Shown here piece by piece: positions 24,849 to 32,670 of a DNA stretch of 39,965 nucleotides; positions within the stretch are counted from its first letter, which is position 1; the number at the start of each line of letters is the position of its first letter. The position numbers and the translations under genes were made by a program. The stretch comes from Haloferula luteola (GTDB lineage Bacteria; Verrucomicrobiota; Verrucomicrobiia; Verrucomicrobiales; Akkermansiaceae). The notes under the pieces are model-generated. The model was given only the letters and a program-made list of their open reading frames with translations. It was not told the DNA's origin and searched no databases. Location: assembly GCF_014201715.1 (NCBI RefSeq), contig NZ_JACHFD010000031.1, forward strand, positions 1 to 39,965, given 5' to 3'.

Positions 24849-25763
24849 ATGGCGGCTGGAAGGAAAGAGCTGAAACTGGGAAGTCGGACCGGCAACAAAC
24901 GCCGCCGGACCCGCGCCTCCTTCTCGGAAGCCCTCAAAGTGGCCGACGCCCGCGCCCGCGCTCGTGCCACTCGCAATCGACCTGCGGGTCGCCGACGGTT
25001 CAAACACATCCAGGCGGCCATCGCCGTTCCCTACGAAGACAGCTCCGCTTCGCCCGATTTCCTGCTGCGAGCCTTTCGGTGGGGCCTCGCCCTCACCCTA
25101 CTGCCACTCTGTGGGGTCACCTCATGGACCTATTTCGACCAGCTTTCGGGAGTCGCCCTGGACCGTGCATTCTGGATTACCAGTGAGTTCTGGTATTTCG
25201 CCACGGGAGCTCTCTTGATGACGGGCTGGTTTGTCTCCGGCCTCTTTTGGAATGCCTTTCTCTACCTGTATGTGCTGGGCCATGAGCTCACTCACATCCT
25301 CGCCATCTGGTTGTTTCGAGGAAAAATCAGCGACTGGGGAGTGAGCGTGGATGGCGGCTATGTCACCACCGACAAATCCAACATCTTCATCTCCCTCGCC
25401 CCCTACTTTGTTCCCCTGTGGGCCACGCTATTGATGGGAACCTACGCCGCCTTTGCCCGCTTTCTGGAGCCGACTCCCACCGTCGAAAAAACCATCGACG
25501 CCTTGCTTGGGTTTTTCTGGGCCTTCCACCTGCTCTGGACCTTGTGGATGATCCCCCGAGATCAGCCTGACTTGAAGGAGAACGGCACCTTCCTTTCCCT
25601 CGCGATCATCTACCTCGCCAACCTGCTTCTGGTGATTTTCCTCACCAGCCTCGCCTCCGATGATTTTTCCCTGCGGGAATTCGCCCGCGAATGGCTGATC
25701 CGAGCAGAAGACCTCGCGCGCACCGCATGGGTCATCACTCAGGCCATTCGCGCCGCACTCTGA
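24849..25763 (+). CDS. Putative integral-membrane zinc protease (M50-like)
   Basis: The 304-residue protein has a very basic N-terminal region (~1-55, rich in Arg/Lys/Ala) and then about five hydrophobic helices. LYVLGHELTHILAIWLFRG near residue 143 places an H-E-x-x-H zinc motif inside a membrane helix, as in site-2-type proteases. The second M50 motif (N-x-x-P-x-x-x-x-D-G) is not seen; SNIFISLAPYFVPLWATLL may be its equivalent. I choose ATG 24849; the frame also opens at TTG 24813, for which there is no better ribosome site. It converges with the LysE gene, whose stop is only 9 bases away. The role as a protease is inferred from the motif. Confidence 0.6.
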   Translation: MAAGRKELKLGSRTGNKRRRTRASFSEALKVADARARARATRNRPAGRRRFKHIQAAIAVPYEDSSASPDFLLRAFRWGLALTLLPLCGVTSWTYFDQLSGVALDRAFWITSEFWYFATGALLMTGWFVSGLFWNAFLYLYVLGHELTHILAIWLFRGKISDWGVSVDGGYVTTDKSNIFISLAPYFVPLWATLLMGTYAAFARFLEPTPTVEKTIDALLGFFWAFHLLWTLWMIPRDQPDLKENGTFLSLAIIYLANLLLVIFLTSLASDDFSLREFAREWLIRAEDLARTAWVITQAIRAAL

Positions 25764-25772
25764 ACACCGCCT

Positions 25773-26390
25773 TCAAATCGCCACGCATTCCAGCACCAGC
25801 ACAACGGCCAAGATCACCAGCAGCCCGGCGAACACGCGGTCGATCCATTTTGCCGCCCTCCGATACCCTTGTTTCACGGGTGGCCACTGCAACAACCAAG
25901 CCCACAGGCACCATAGCAGAAATCCTTGGGCAATCACGATCCCGCCAATGGCCCAAGGCCACCACCGGGGATGATCACCGGCAAGAAATGGACTGGTCGT
26001 CGCCACCACAAACAACACCACTTTGGGGTTGAGCAAGTTGGTCAGAAAACCTCGCAAATAAGCTTCGCCTCGCGATCGGATCTCTCCCAACTCGGGGATC
26101 TCTCCAGCGTGCCTCAACAGGCCCACCACCATCCATAGCAGATACGCCGCCCCCAAACACGCCACGGCCTTCCCCCAAGCTGCTTCCGTCCGAAAAATCC
26201 CCGCCAAGCCCCCCACCGCGAGACCGACGTGAAACACCAGCCCTGTGGCAATGCCCGCGGCAGTGCGCACCCCATTGCCCGTCCCTTCCGACAAGGCCGT
26301 ACGCGTCACCAACAACCAATCCGGGCCAGGACTGAACTGCCCAATCGCCATCAATCCCGCAAAGGCCGCCAACTCCAACGCGGGACTCAC
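25773..26390 (-). CDS. LysE/RhtB-family amino-acid exporter
   Basis: This 205-residue inner-membrane protein has about six helices and the LysE-family opening GQFSPGPDWLLVTRTALSEG, followed by GIATGLVFHVGLAVGGLAGI and a central GFLTNLLNPKVVLFVVATTSPF. The GTG at 26390 overlaps the stop of the upstream protease gene (GTGA), giving translational coupling. The frame open to 26450 would extend into that gene and is rejected. Family members export amino acids such as lysine, threonine or homoserine lactone; the substrate here is unknown. Coupling to a secreted C39-like protein is unusual and may be only positional. Confidence 0.88.
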   Translation of the reverse strand: MSPALELAAFAGLMAIGQFSPGPDWLLVTRTALSEGTGNGVRTAAGIATGLVFHVGLAVGGLAGIFRTEAAWGKAVACLGAAYLLWMVVGLLRHAGEIPELGEIRSRGEAYLRGFLTNLLNPKVVLFVVATTSPFLAGDHPRWWPWAIGGIVIAQGFLLWCLWAWLLQWPPVKQGYRRAAKWIDRVFAGLLVILAVVLVLECVAI

Positions 26391-27841
26391 GGCAGAATCA
26401 TAAACAAGCCCTGGTTGTGCACCCACTGGGCGACCCCTTCCGGCACCCATCGCAATTCATAACTCTCCCCCCATGAATCGCTCACCGCAAACTCCCCGGT
26501 CGCCTCGTTGTAGCCAATGATCATGCAAATATGGTAAGCATCCGGCTCCTGCTCCTTCTTTGCATACTCGGCCGATTGAGCCGCCACCTTGGTCGCCCAA
26601 TCGGACCAATCCGTCACCTGTCGCCTTGCCTGAGTATTGCCATTCGCAATCTTATTGTAATCGGACAAAGAAAACATCGTCCACATCACCGGGGTTCCAG
26701 CATCCAGATATCGCTTCAGCCGGGAAATCGTCAGCTTGCGGGATTCTTCATCCTTGGTTCTCCGCCCCTTGCGGTAAACCTGCGACCGAACCTCATCGAT
26801 CAACAGCTTGGGCGAAGTGCCTCCTCCCATCCCCGTTTGGCCCACCATCGCCAAGAGATACATGTCCGCATCCATGCCCATGAACCGCATCGCCCGTTCA
26901 AAGGTCGCCGGCACGCAATACCCCTTCGGCCCCTGATTCACCATCGGGATGCCTTGAATCACCACGTCGCCATTCGCTTCACGCTTCACTGCAGAGGCGA
27001 CCCGTGATTTGATTGCGGAATCATTGACACGCAGAGTCTTACCTCCGTTTTCAGCAAAATTCACTGGGACAATCGATAAGCCCACGAACTCCCCCTCCTC
27101 CATCGACAAGAGAATCGACACCCCTTGTGTATCCCACCGCGAAACGGTGCGGCGCTCCTTGCCCTCGCCGAAACGCTGCGTCACCGGTTCCCCCAACACT
27201 CCGGTCAGCCCAGCCGTGATCTTGTTGAAATCCGCCTCCATCGCCCCCTCAAGGCTGTGCACATCATCGGACTCTTCTCCGCTGAAATGATCCTCTCCGA
27301 AACCTGCGGTCGATCCGTAGTCTCCCTTGTTGGCAAACACCACGGAAAGATGGCTCACCGACCCCCATGGATCGGAATACAATGCCAGCGAATACGGCAT
27401 CGCTCCGAACAATCGATAGCTGCCCGTCTTCCCATCCGCACCCGCCACGAACGCCGCATACAATCGCCATGACTCCATCCCTGGCGTTCGCGACTCCGGA
27501 CTCAGGCGCAGTGCCGCCGCCACCTCACGAGCCGACCTCTGCAGCAGCGGGTTCTGGGTGAACAACTCGTGACCCACCACCCGGTTCAAGGCCGATATCT
27601 CACTCCCTTGGGCAGCCCGCTCGGCCTTCAGAAACTTTTGATCCTCTTCCGAAAGCGACGACTCCTTGAGATCAAAAATCTTTCCGTCATTCCGCCGCAA
27701 CGTCACGGCATTCTCCTGAAAACCCACAACCTGCGCGACCAGTTTGCGCCCTTGGTTATCGGTGAATGTTCGCATCTCCCCCGCTCCCGCACTGCCCGTA
27801 AGCATGGCCGAAATGAAGACCGAACTCAGCAACCTCATCAT
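26387..27841 (-). CDS. Secreted SHD1-domain protein with C39-like cysteine peptidase domain
   Basis: The 484-residue protein starts at ATG 27841 with a signal peptide (MMRLLSSVFISAMLTGSAGA). Residues ~22-75 match the SLA1 homology domain 1 found in secreted Planctomycetes and Verrucomicrobia proteins (TFTDNQGRKLVAQVVGF with LRRNDGKIFDL). A middle region (~90-300) has no family I recognise. The C-terminal part (~315-484) is a papain-like C39_2 domain: GPKGYCVPATFERAMRF carries the candidate Cys, EPDAYHICMIIGYN the His and AVSDSWGESY the Asp/Asn. A peptidase role is inferred. It begins 46 bases after the J-protein stop and its stop overlaps the LysE start. Confidence 0.75.
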   Translation of the reverse strand: MMRLLSSVFISAMLTGSAGAGEMRTFTDNQGRKLVAQVVGFQENAVTLRRNDGKIFDLKESSLSEEDQKFLKAERAAQGSEISALNRVVGHELFTQNPLLQRSAREVAAALRLSPESRTPGMESWRLYAAFVAGADGKTGSYRLFGAMPYSLALYSDPWGSVSHLSVVFANKGDYGSTAGFGEDHFSGEESDDVHSLEGAMEADFNKITAGLTGVLGEPVTQRFGEGKERRTVSRWDTQGVSILLSMEEGEFVGLSIVPVNFAENGGKTLRVNDSAIKSRVASAVKREANGDVVIQGIPMVNQGPKGYCVPATFERAMRFMGMDADMYLLAMVGQTGMGGGTSPKLLIDEVRSQVYRKGRRTKDEESRKLTISRLKRYLDAGTPVMWTMFSLSDYNKIANGNTQARRQVTDWSDWATKVAAQSAEYAKKEQEPDAYHICMIIGYNEATGEFAVSDSWGESYELRWVPEGVAQWVHNQGLFMILP

Positions 27842-27887
27842 AGCCACGAGTTCTAGGCCGCCCCTCCGCCCTGTCAACGGCGCGGGC

Positions 27888-28421
27888 TCACCACATCGCC
27901 GCAAACTTCGCCCGGATCTGAGCCGACCATTTCCCAAAAAAGGCTAACTCCCGTGCGACCGTCCACCCATCCAACTCGCCGCGCTCAACCTCAGGAAACC
28001 GGCTCTCGCGCTCTTCCCGTGCAACATCCAACTGCTCCTGAATCCCCTCCAGCTTCTCTCGGCACTCCTGGATCCTCGGCTCCAACAATGCCCGCGCCAG
28101 CTGACTTTGCGCTCCCTCCCGCTCTTTCAGCAGCCCGTCAGCTTCCTGCAACACCGGGCCGATGCTGGAAAAAAAATCCATCACTCCCGGTCCCACCGCA
28201 CCTCTCAGCTCTCCCTCTCGACCCTCCAACTCCAGCCAGTGCCTTAAGCGGGCCCCCGGATCGATCAAGCATGCCAAGGCCTGCTGCAGCCGCTCAAAAC
28301 CCTCCACCGTCCCGCCCCCATCCGGATGGCGCGTTTTGCCAGCCTCCCGAAAAGCCGCACGCAGCGCCTCACCGCTCCATTCCAGGCGGCGTTCCAGCCC
28401 CAACTCGGCAAACGCATCCAT
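27888..28421 (-). CDS. HscB-like J-domain co-chaperone
   Basis: The 177-residue protein starts at ATG 28421, 4 bases after the stop of the A-type carrier gene, with a GGA element. Residues ~1-70 form a J domain with a RHPDGGG loop; the HPD tripeptide stimulates Hsp70 ATPase. The remainder is helical and glutamate/arginine-rich, with a long predicted coiled segment (~95-145). Size, HPD position and pairing with an IscA-type gene match HscB, which delivers the IscU scaffold to HscA. No iscU, iscS or hscA is in the window. The C-terminal half lacks an HscB signature I can confirm, so another J protein is possible. Confidence 0.72.
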   Translation of the reverse strand: MDAFAELGLERRLEWSGEALRAAFREAGKTRHPDGGGTVEGFERLQQALACLIDPGARLRHWLELEGREGELRGAVGPGVMDFFSSIGPVLQEADGLLKEREGAQSQLARALLEPRIQECREKLEGIQEQLDVAREERESRFPEVERGELDGWTVARELAFFGKWSAQIRAKFAAMW

Positions 28422-28425
28422 TTCC

Positions 28426-28791
28426 TTAAGCAGCAAAGCTTTCCCCACAGGAACAGGTCACCACAGCATTCGGATTACTCACCTTGAAACCTCCCTGCTG
28501 GAGATCATCCGAATAGTCCAACTCGCTGCCACTCACGAACAACGCACTCTTGGGATCGATCACCACCTGCACCCCATTGCTGGGCACCATAATGTCGCGG
28601 TCACGAGGGCCATCCACCAGATCCATCTTGTACTGCAGGCCACTGCACCCCCCGCCAATCACCGCAATGCGCAGGGCCCCTTCCGGACGTCCCTGCTTGG
28701 CCAATAGTCCACGCAAATGCGCCGAGGCCCCATCGAGAACCTTGATCAGCTTCTCGTTGCCCGTTTTGAAATTCACCGTCGCGTCGGTCAT
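28426..28791 (-). CDS. A-type iron-sulfur cluster carrier (IscA/ErpA family)
   Basis: A-type carriers bind Fe-S clusters and pass them to target enzymes in the cytoplasm. The 121-residue protein has the family's first cysteine in RIAVIGGGCSGLQYKMDLVD. The two C-terminal cysteines are in VVTCSCGESF, where most relatives read C-G-C-G-x-S-F. The central DPKSALFVSGSELDYSDDLQQGGFKVSNPNA block is typical, confirming membership. The start at ATG 28791 is 64 bases from the divergent patatin gene. It heads an operon with the HscB-like gene and possibly the SHD1/C39 gene. Confidence 0.92.
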   Translation of the reverse strand: MTDATVNFKTGNEKLIKVLDGASAHLRGLLAKQGRPEGALRIAVIGGGCSGLQYKMDLVDGPRDRDIMVPSNGVQVVIDPKSALFVSGSELDYSDDLQQGGFKVSNPNAVVTCSCGESFAA

Positions 28792-28855
28792 CGCGCGGGA
28801 AAATCACCCGCATCCTTGAAACTGAAAACCGAAAACTCACAAACTCCGCCCGCCG

Positions 28856-29689
28856 ATGCCCGACACCCCATTCCGTCCCAACCCTCACCGCACTGCCGTT
28901 GTCCTCGGCTCCTCACTCCTCGGCGTCTATGCCCACGCCGGATTTCTCAATGGTTTGATCGATCGTGGCTTCCATCCCGCCCGCCTTTCCGGAGCCTCCG
29001 CGGGAGCCCTCGCCGGAGCCCTCTACGCCTGCGGCCTCCGCGGCGACGACCTTCGCCATGCGGCCCTCGACCCGAAAATGCGCTGGTCCTATTTCGACCT
29101 TGGCTTCCTCTGGCGCATGCCCGGTGTCGGTTCCGTGCTCTGGGCCAATGGCATCTTCCACGGAAAAGGCAAAGTCCGCCACCTCCGAAAACTCCTCGGC
29201 GATGCCCAACTCGACGGCTTGAAGCTCGATATCGCCGTCACCGACATAGAATCTCAAGAAACCGTCATCCGCCATTCCGGCCCCCTCCCCGAACTCGTCA
29301 TGGCCTCCTGCGCAGTGCCCGGATTGTTCACCATCCAAAACGTTGGTAACCACCGCTACCTCGACGGGGGCATCGCGGCTGAATATCCTTTCGAACATCT
29401 GCTCGACCGCGACGATATCGACACCATTCTCATTCACCGCATCCAACATATTGAAAACTCAAGCCCCGTCGTGAATTGGGAAACCGTCGCCAAGTCGGTG
29501 GGCTGCACCCACCACACCGCTTGCAAAGCCCTTCACGCCCACCGCCTGCGCATCGCTGCCGACCGGGGCAAACGTGTCGTCGAAGTCACCACTACCACTC
29601 CCTTTCCCTCCATCTTCAACAACCGCCATGCCGTTCCCTGCTACGAAGCCGGCCACGCCACCGCCCTCCAATCCATCTCTCCCAGCTGA
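28856..29689 (+). CDS. Patatin-like phospholipase family protein
   Basis: The 277-residue protein has the patatin catalytic dyad: SGASAGALAGALYACGL near residue 45 contains the G-x-S-x-G nucleophile and RYLDGGIAAEYPF near residue 163 the D-G-G motif. The oxyanion loop, normally glycine-rich, reads LGSSLLGVYAHAGFLNGL. Bacterial homologues hydrolyse acyl esters or act as acyltransferases. There is no signal peptide, so it is likely cytoplasmic or membrane-associated. It is the first gene of a tight operon: the ACP gene starts 10 bases after its stop, followed by condensation-like and AMP-ligase genes. This context suggests it handles the acyl product or releases acyl chains for loading; this is inference. 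Confidence 0.85.
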   Translation: MPDTPFRPNPHRTAVVLGSSLLGVYAHAGFLNGLIDRGFHPARLSGASAGALAGALYACGLRGDDLRHAALDPKMRWSYFDLGFLWRMPGVGSVLWANGIFHGKGKVRHLRKLLGDAQLDGLKLDIAVTDIESQETVIRHSGPLPELVMASCAVPGLFTIQNVGNHRYLDGGIAAEYPFEHLLDRDDIDTILIHRIQHIENSSPVVNWETVAKSVGCTHHTACKALHAHRLRIAADRGKRVVEVTTTTPFPSIFNNRHAVPCYEAGHATALQSISPS

Positions 29690-29699
29690 TCTCTCCTCC

Positions 29700-29927
29700 A
29701 TGGAAACCGAACTCCTCGAAATCCTTCGCGAACAAATCCTCGATGCCGAGGCCGTCGCCACCGCCCAAACCGACCTCTTCGCTGCAGGCCTCGATTCCAT
29801 GGGCATCATGCAGCTCGTCCTCGCCATCGAGGAAACCTTCGGAATCGCGCTGGAGCCTACCGACCTCTCCCGCGATCACTTCCGCACGATCGATTCGATC
29901 GCCGCATTGCTGAAATCCAAAGCCTGA
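29700..29927 (+). CDS. Acyl carrier protein, dedicated to the 28856-32670 operon
   Basis: The 75-residue protein has the four-helix ACP pattern with the phosphopantetheine attachment serine at position 33 in FAAGLDSMGIMQLVLAIEE. FGIALEPTDLSRDHFRTIDSIAALL forms the later helices. The DSM in place of the DSL of fatty-acid ACP, and the flanking genes, indicate a specialised carrier rather than the housekeeping AcpP. ATG 29700 is chosen because the longer frame only adds proline-rich sequence overlapping the patatin gene. The stop is 5 bases before the next gene. AcpS encoded at 727-1110 is a plausible activating enzyme. Confidence 0.92.
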   Translation: METELLEILREQILDAEAVATAQTDLFAAGLDSMGIMQLVLAIEETFGIALEPTDLSRDHFRTIDSIAALLKSKA

Positions 29928-29932
29928 TTCCT

Positions 29933-31234
29933 TTGGTCCCGACAACTCTCAGCGATGGTTTCCTGCTCGCGCTTGAAACCCACATGCGCCGCCACGATCA
30001 GGGCCGACATCTCGCCGCCACGGTCATCGAGCTCGACTCCCCCCCTGCACTCGGCGTTCTCGAACGCGCTGCCGAGTGCCTGGGGCAACGCCATCCCCTT
30101 CTCCATGCCCATATCCGTCGTGGTGCGGATTGCATCGCCGCCTGGCACCCTGGCTCCCCAGCATCCCTTCCGGTCCGCCATCATCCCACCGGCGATGGTG
30201 ACCTCACCGGGCTGGTCACCCGTCTGCTGCGCGAATGCCGCATCGACATCCTCCAACCCGGTCCCAACCTCGAACTCCACCTCGCCACCAAGCAGGACGG
30301 CTCTGCGGCTCTCATCCTCATCTGGCCTCACCTCCTCTTCGATGCCGTCGGCATCGATCTTCTGCTGGAGGAATTCGACTCGCCCGACAAATCCCGCCGA
30401 CAAGCTTGGGGCGAAACCGCTCCGCTCCCCGGCCCTTCACAAGCATGGAAGCTGGCCAAACCCATGGTCGAGGAAATGCGAACCTTTCCCGCCTGGCGCA
30501 TCCGGTCCGGACACCAATCCCGCACGGCCGGCCCTCCCGCCTTTCGCCTACTTCGCTTCACACGCGCTGAGAGCACCCTCATCCGCCACAAAATGAACAG
30601 CACTGCAGGGGAACTCCTTCTCCTCCCGTACTTTGCCGCCGTCGCTGCCCGCGCGGTCAAATCCGTCATCTCGACCCGTCATCCCCGCGAGGAAACTGCA
30701 CTGCTCCTTTCCCTCCCCGTCCAACGCATTTCCGATCCCACCAAGCGCCCCCTTTTTCAGAACCACATGACCGCTTGGTCCCTGCTCCTCACCCATGAGG
30801 AATTGGCCGACCTTCCCGGAGCCACTCGATCCCTCTTCAAAAAATACGGCTCCTTTCTGCGCCGCAAACTGCCCGCCGCCATGGATGCCCTCATGGCGCT
30901 CATGCATCGCTGCCCATCTCGTCTCTACCTCAAGCCCGCTTCCTTCTACCTCAAAGGCGAAATCTGCTCCCTCTTCCACTCCCACACCGGAACCTTTCCC
31001 TCGCGAGTGCGCAGCGTACTCGGCTGCGCCATCACTCACGCCTATCACCTGCCCACCGTTTCCTCGCCTCCCGGCATCGGAATCTTCTTCTCCGAATACG
31101 ATGGCCAAATCGCCGCCACCCTCTCTTGGCGAGACCTGAGCCTCCATTCGGGAGAAATCGATGCCCTCGAAGCCCAACTCCGCCACGACCTCGGACTCGA
31201 CCAGACCCCCTCTCCGGTCCCCACCCAGCCATGA
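29933..31234 (+). CDS. Stand-alone condensation-domain-like acyltransferase
   Basis: The 433-residue protein resembles the chloramphenicol acetyltransferase/condensation superfamily, which uses acyl-carrier thioesters. The N-terminal part has LERAAECLGQRHPLLHAHIR, the usual helix before the active site. ILIWPHLLFDAVGIDLLLEEF carries the catalytic motif, with His133 and Asp137 kept but the first His of H-H-x-x-x-D-G replaced by Pro and the Gly by Ala. A C-terminal SLPVQRISDPTKRPLFQNHMTAW segment looks like the second lobe. Starts are limited: TTG 29933 lies 5 bases after the ACP stop, and I see no in-frame ATG before residue 18. It overlaps the AMP ligase start by 4 bases. It likely moves the ACP-bound acyl group to an unknown amine or alcohol. 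Confidence 0.72.
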   Translation: MVPTTLSDGFLLALETHMRRHDQGRHLAATVIELDSPPALGVLERAAECLGQRHPLLHAHIRRGADCIAAWHPGSPASLPVRHHPTGDGDLTGLVTRLLRECRIDILQPGPNLELHLATKQDGSAALILIWPHLLFDAVGIDLLLEEFDSPDKSRRQAWGETAPLPGPSQAWKLAKPMVEEMRTFPAWRIRSGHQSRTAGPPAFRLLRFTRAESTLIRHKMNSTAGELLLLPYFAAVAARAVKSVISTRHPREETALLLSLPVQRISDPTKRPLFQNHMTAWSLLLTHEELADLPGATRSLFKKYGSFLRRKLPAAMDALMALMHRCPSRLYLKPASFYLKGEICSLFHSHTGTFPSRVRSVLGCAITHAYHLPTVSSPPGIGIFFSEYDGQIAATLSWRDLSLHSGEIDALEAQLRHDLGLDQTPSPVPTQP

Positions 31235-32670
31235 ACCTCATTGCTGACATCCTCGCCCGCCGCCCCGCCGATGCCATCGCCATCATCTCCGGAGATCGCC
31301 AGGTCACCTACGGCGAACTCCGTTGCTCCGCTGAGCCCATCGCCCGCGACCTCCGTTCCGCCTCCGCCCATCTCGGACGCAACCCCCGCGTCGGCCTTCA
31401 TTGCCCCAATGGTGTCGACTACATCATCCATTCCATCGGCATCCTCCTCTCCGACGCCTGTTTGGTGCCTTTGGCAGAAGAGCTTACCGCCGAGGAACGC
31501 GACCAAATCATCCACACCACCTCCCTGGACCTGATCCTCGAAGCCGATTTCTCCCCCAACCTCCCGCGTAACTTCGAAATTCGAGCTCTGGACGGAGCCC
31601 CCCCCACCTTTCCCGAGGACCAATTTCAAAACCTCAATCCCGCCTTCATTCGCTTCTCTTCTGGTACCACCGGCACCTCCAAAGGCGTCGTCCTCTCCCA
31701 CCAAACCCTCCTCGACCGCATCACCGCCGCGAACCGTGGACTCCAGTTGGGCCCTTCCGACCGAGTGCTCTGGATGCTGCCCATGGCCCATCACTTCGCC
31801 GTCAGCATCGTTCTCTACCTCCATGTCGGCGCAGTCACCATTCTTGAATCGTCTCCTGCCCGAGAAGACATCCTCGCCACGGCAGAAAAACATGCTGCCA
31901 CCGTCATCTACGGCTCCCCCTTCCACTTCGCCCTGCTCGCTGCCGATCCCAGCACCTTTCGCTGGCCTAGCCTACGCCTCCCGGTAGCCACTGCGGCCGC
32001 GCTTCCTGAAGCCACCGCCCAAGCCTTCGAAAATCGCTTCGGCCAACCCCTCATCCAAGGCCTCGGCATCATCGAAGTCGGCCTCTCCGTACTCAATCTC
32101 GACGCCGCCTCAACGAAACCCCAAGCACTCGGCAAACCCCTACCCGACTACCTCGTCCGCCTCGTCGATGATTCCGGCAACGAAGTTCCGACGGGCACCC
32201 CCGGTGAATTCCTCGTGCGCGGCCCCGGACTTCTCGATGCCTACCTCGTCCCCTGGCATCCCCATCCCACCCGCGATGGCTATTTCGCCAGCGGAGATCT
32301 CGTCGTCCGCGACACCGAGGGACACCTGACTCTCGTCGGTCGCAAAAAATCCGTCATCAACGTCGCGGGTATGAAGCTCTTTCCCGAAGAAGTGGAAGCT
32401 TGCCTCAACGACCATCCCGCCGTTTCGCGAAGCCTCGTTTCAGCTCAGGACCACCCGCACATGGGCCAAATCCCAGTCGCCTCCATCATCCCCGCCGATC
32501 CCGATCTCCCCCCGAAACCCATCGAACTACAAAGGCACTGCCGTGCCCACCTCAGCGCCTACAAAGTGCCGCTGCGCTACACCTTTGTCGCCGAGCTTCC
32601 CCTCACCGCCTCTGGGAAACTCAAGCGCCACAGCTCTCCGCTTCTCCCGACACCGTCCCCTAGCTCTTGA
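31231..32670 (+). CDS. AMP-dependent acyl ligase (ANL superfamily)
   Basis: The 479-residue protein starts at ATG 31231 in an ATGA overlap with the condensation-like gene. ANL motifs are FSSGTTGTSKGVVLSH (~141-156), the P-loop; GLGIIEVGLS, the adenine-binding strand; RDGYFASGDLVVRD, with the ribose-binding Asp; VGRKKSVINVAGMKLFPEEVE, the hinge; and LPLTASGKLKR, with the catalytic Lys. It should activate a carboxylic acid as an acyl-AMP and load it onto the ACP at 29700. Its short length lacks a fused carrier domain, consistent with a separate ACP. It overlaps tail to tail with the helicase gene by 11 bases. The acid substrate cannot be read from the sequence. Confidence 0.9.
   Translation: MNLIADILARRPADAIAIISGDRQVTYGELRCSAEPIARDLRSASAHLGRNPRVGLHCPNGVDYIIHSIGILLSDACLVPLAEELTAEERDQIIHTTSLDLILEADFSPNLPRNFEIRALDGAPPTFPEDQFQNLNPAFIRFSSGTTGTSKGVVLSHQTLLDRITAANRGLQLGPSDRVLWMLPMAHHFAVSIVLYLHVGAVTILESSPAREDILATAEKHAATVIYGSPFHFALLAADPSTFRWPSLRLPVATAAALPEATAQAFENRFGQPLIQGLGIIEVGLSVLNLDAASTKPQALGKPLPDYLVRLVDDSGNEVPTGTPGEFLVRGPGLLDAYLVPWHPHPTRDGYFASGDLVVRDTEGHLTLVGRKKSVINVAGMKLFPEEVEACLNDHPAVSRSLVSAQDHPHMGQIPVASIIPADPDLPPKPIELQRHCRAHLSAYKVPLRYTFVAELPLTASGKLKRHSSPLLPTPSPSS

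Noticed and set aside
31045..31926. Long open frame (293 codons) on the minus strand
   Set aside because: Antisense to the condensation-like and AMP ligase genes; Gly/Asp-rich low-complexity translation typical of a shadow frame.
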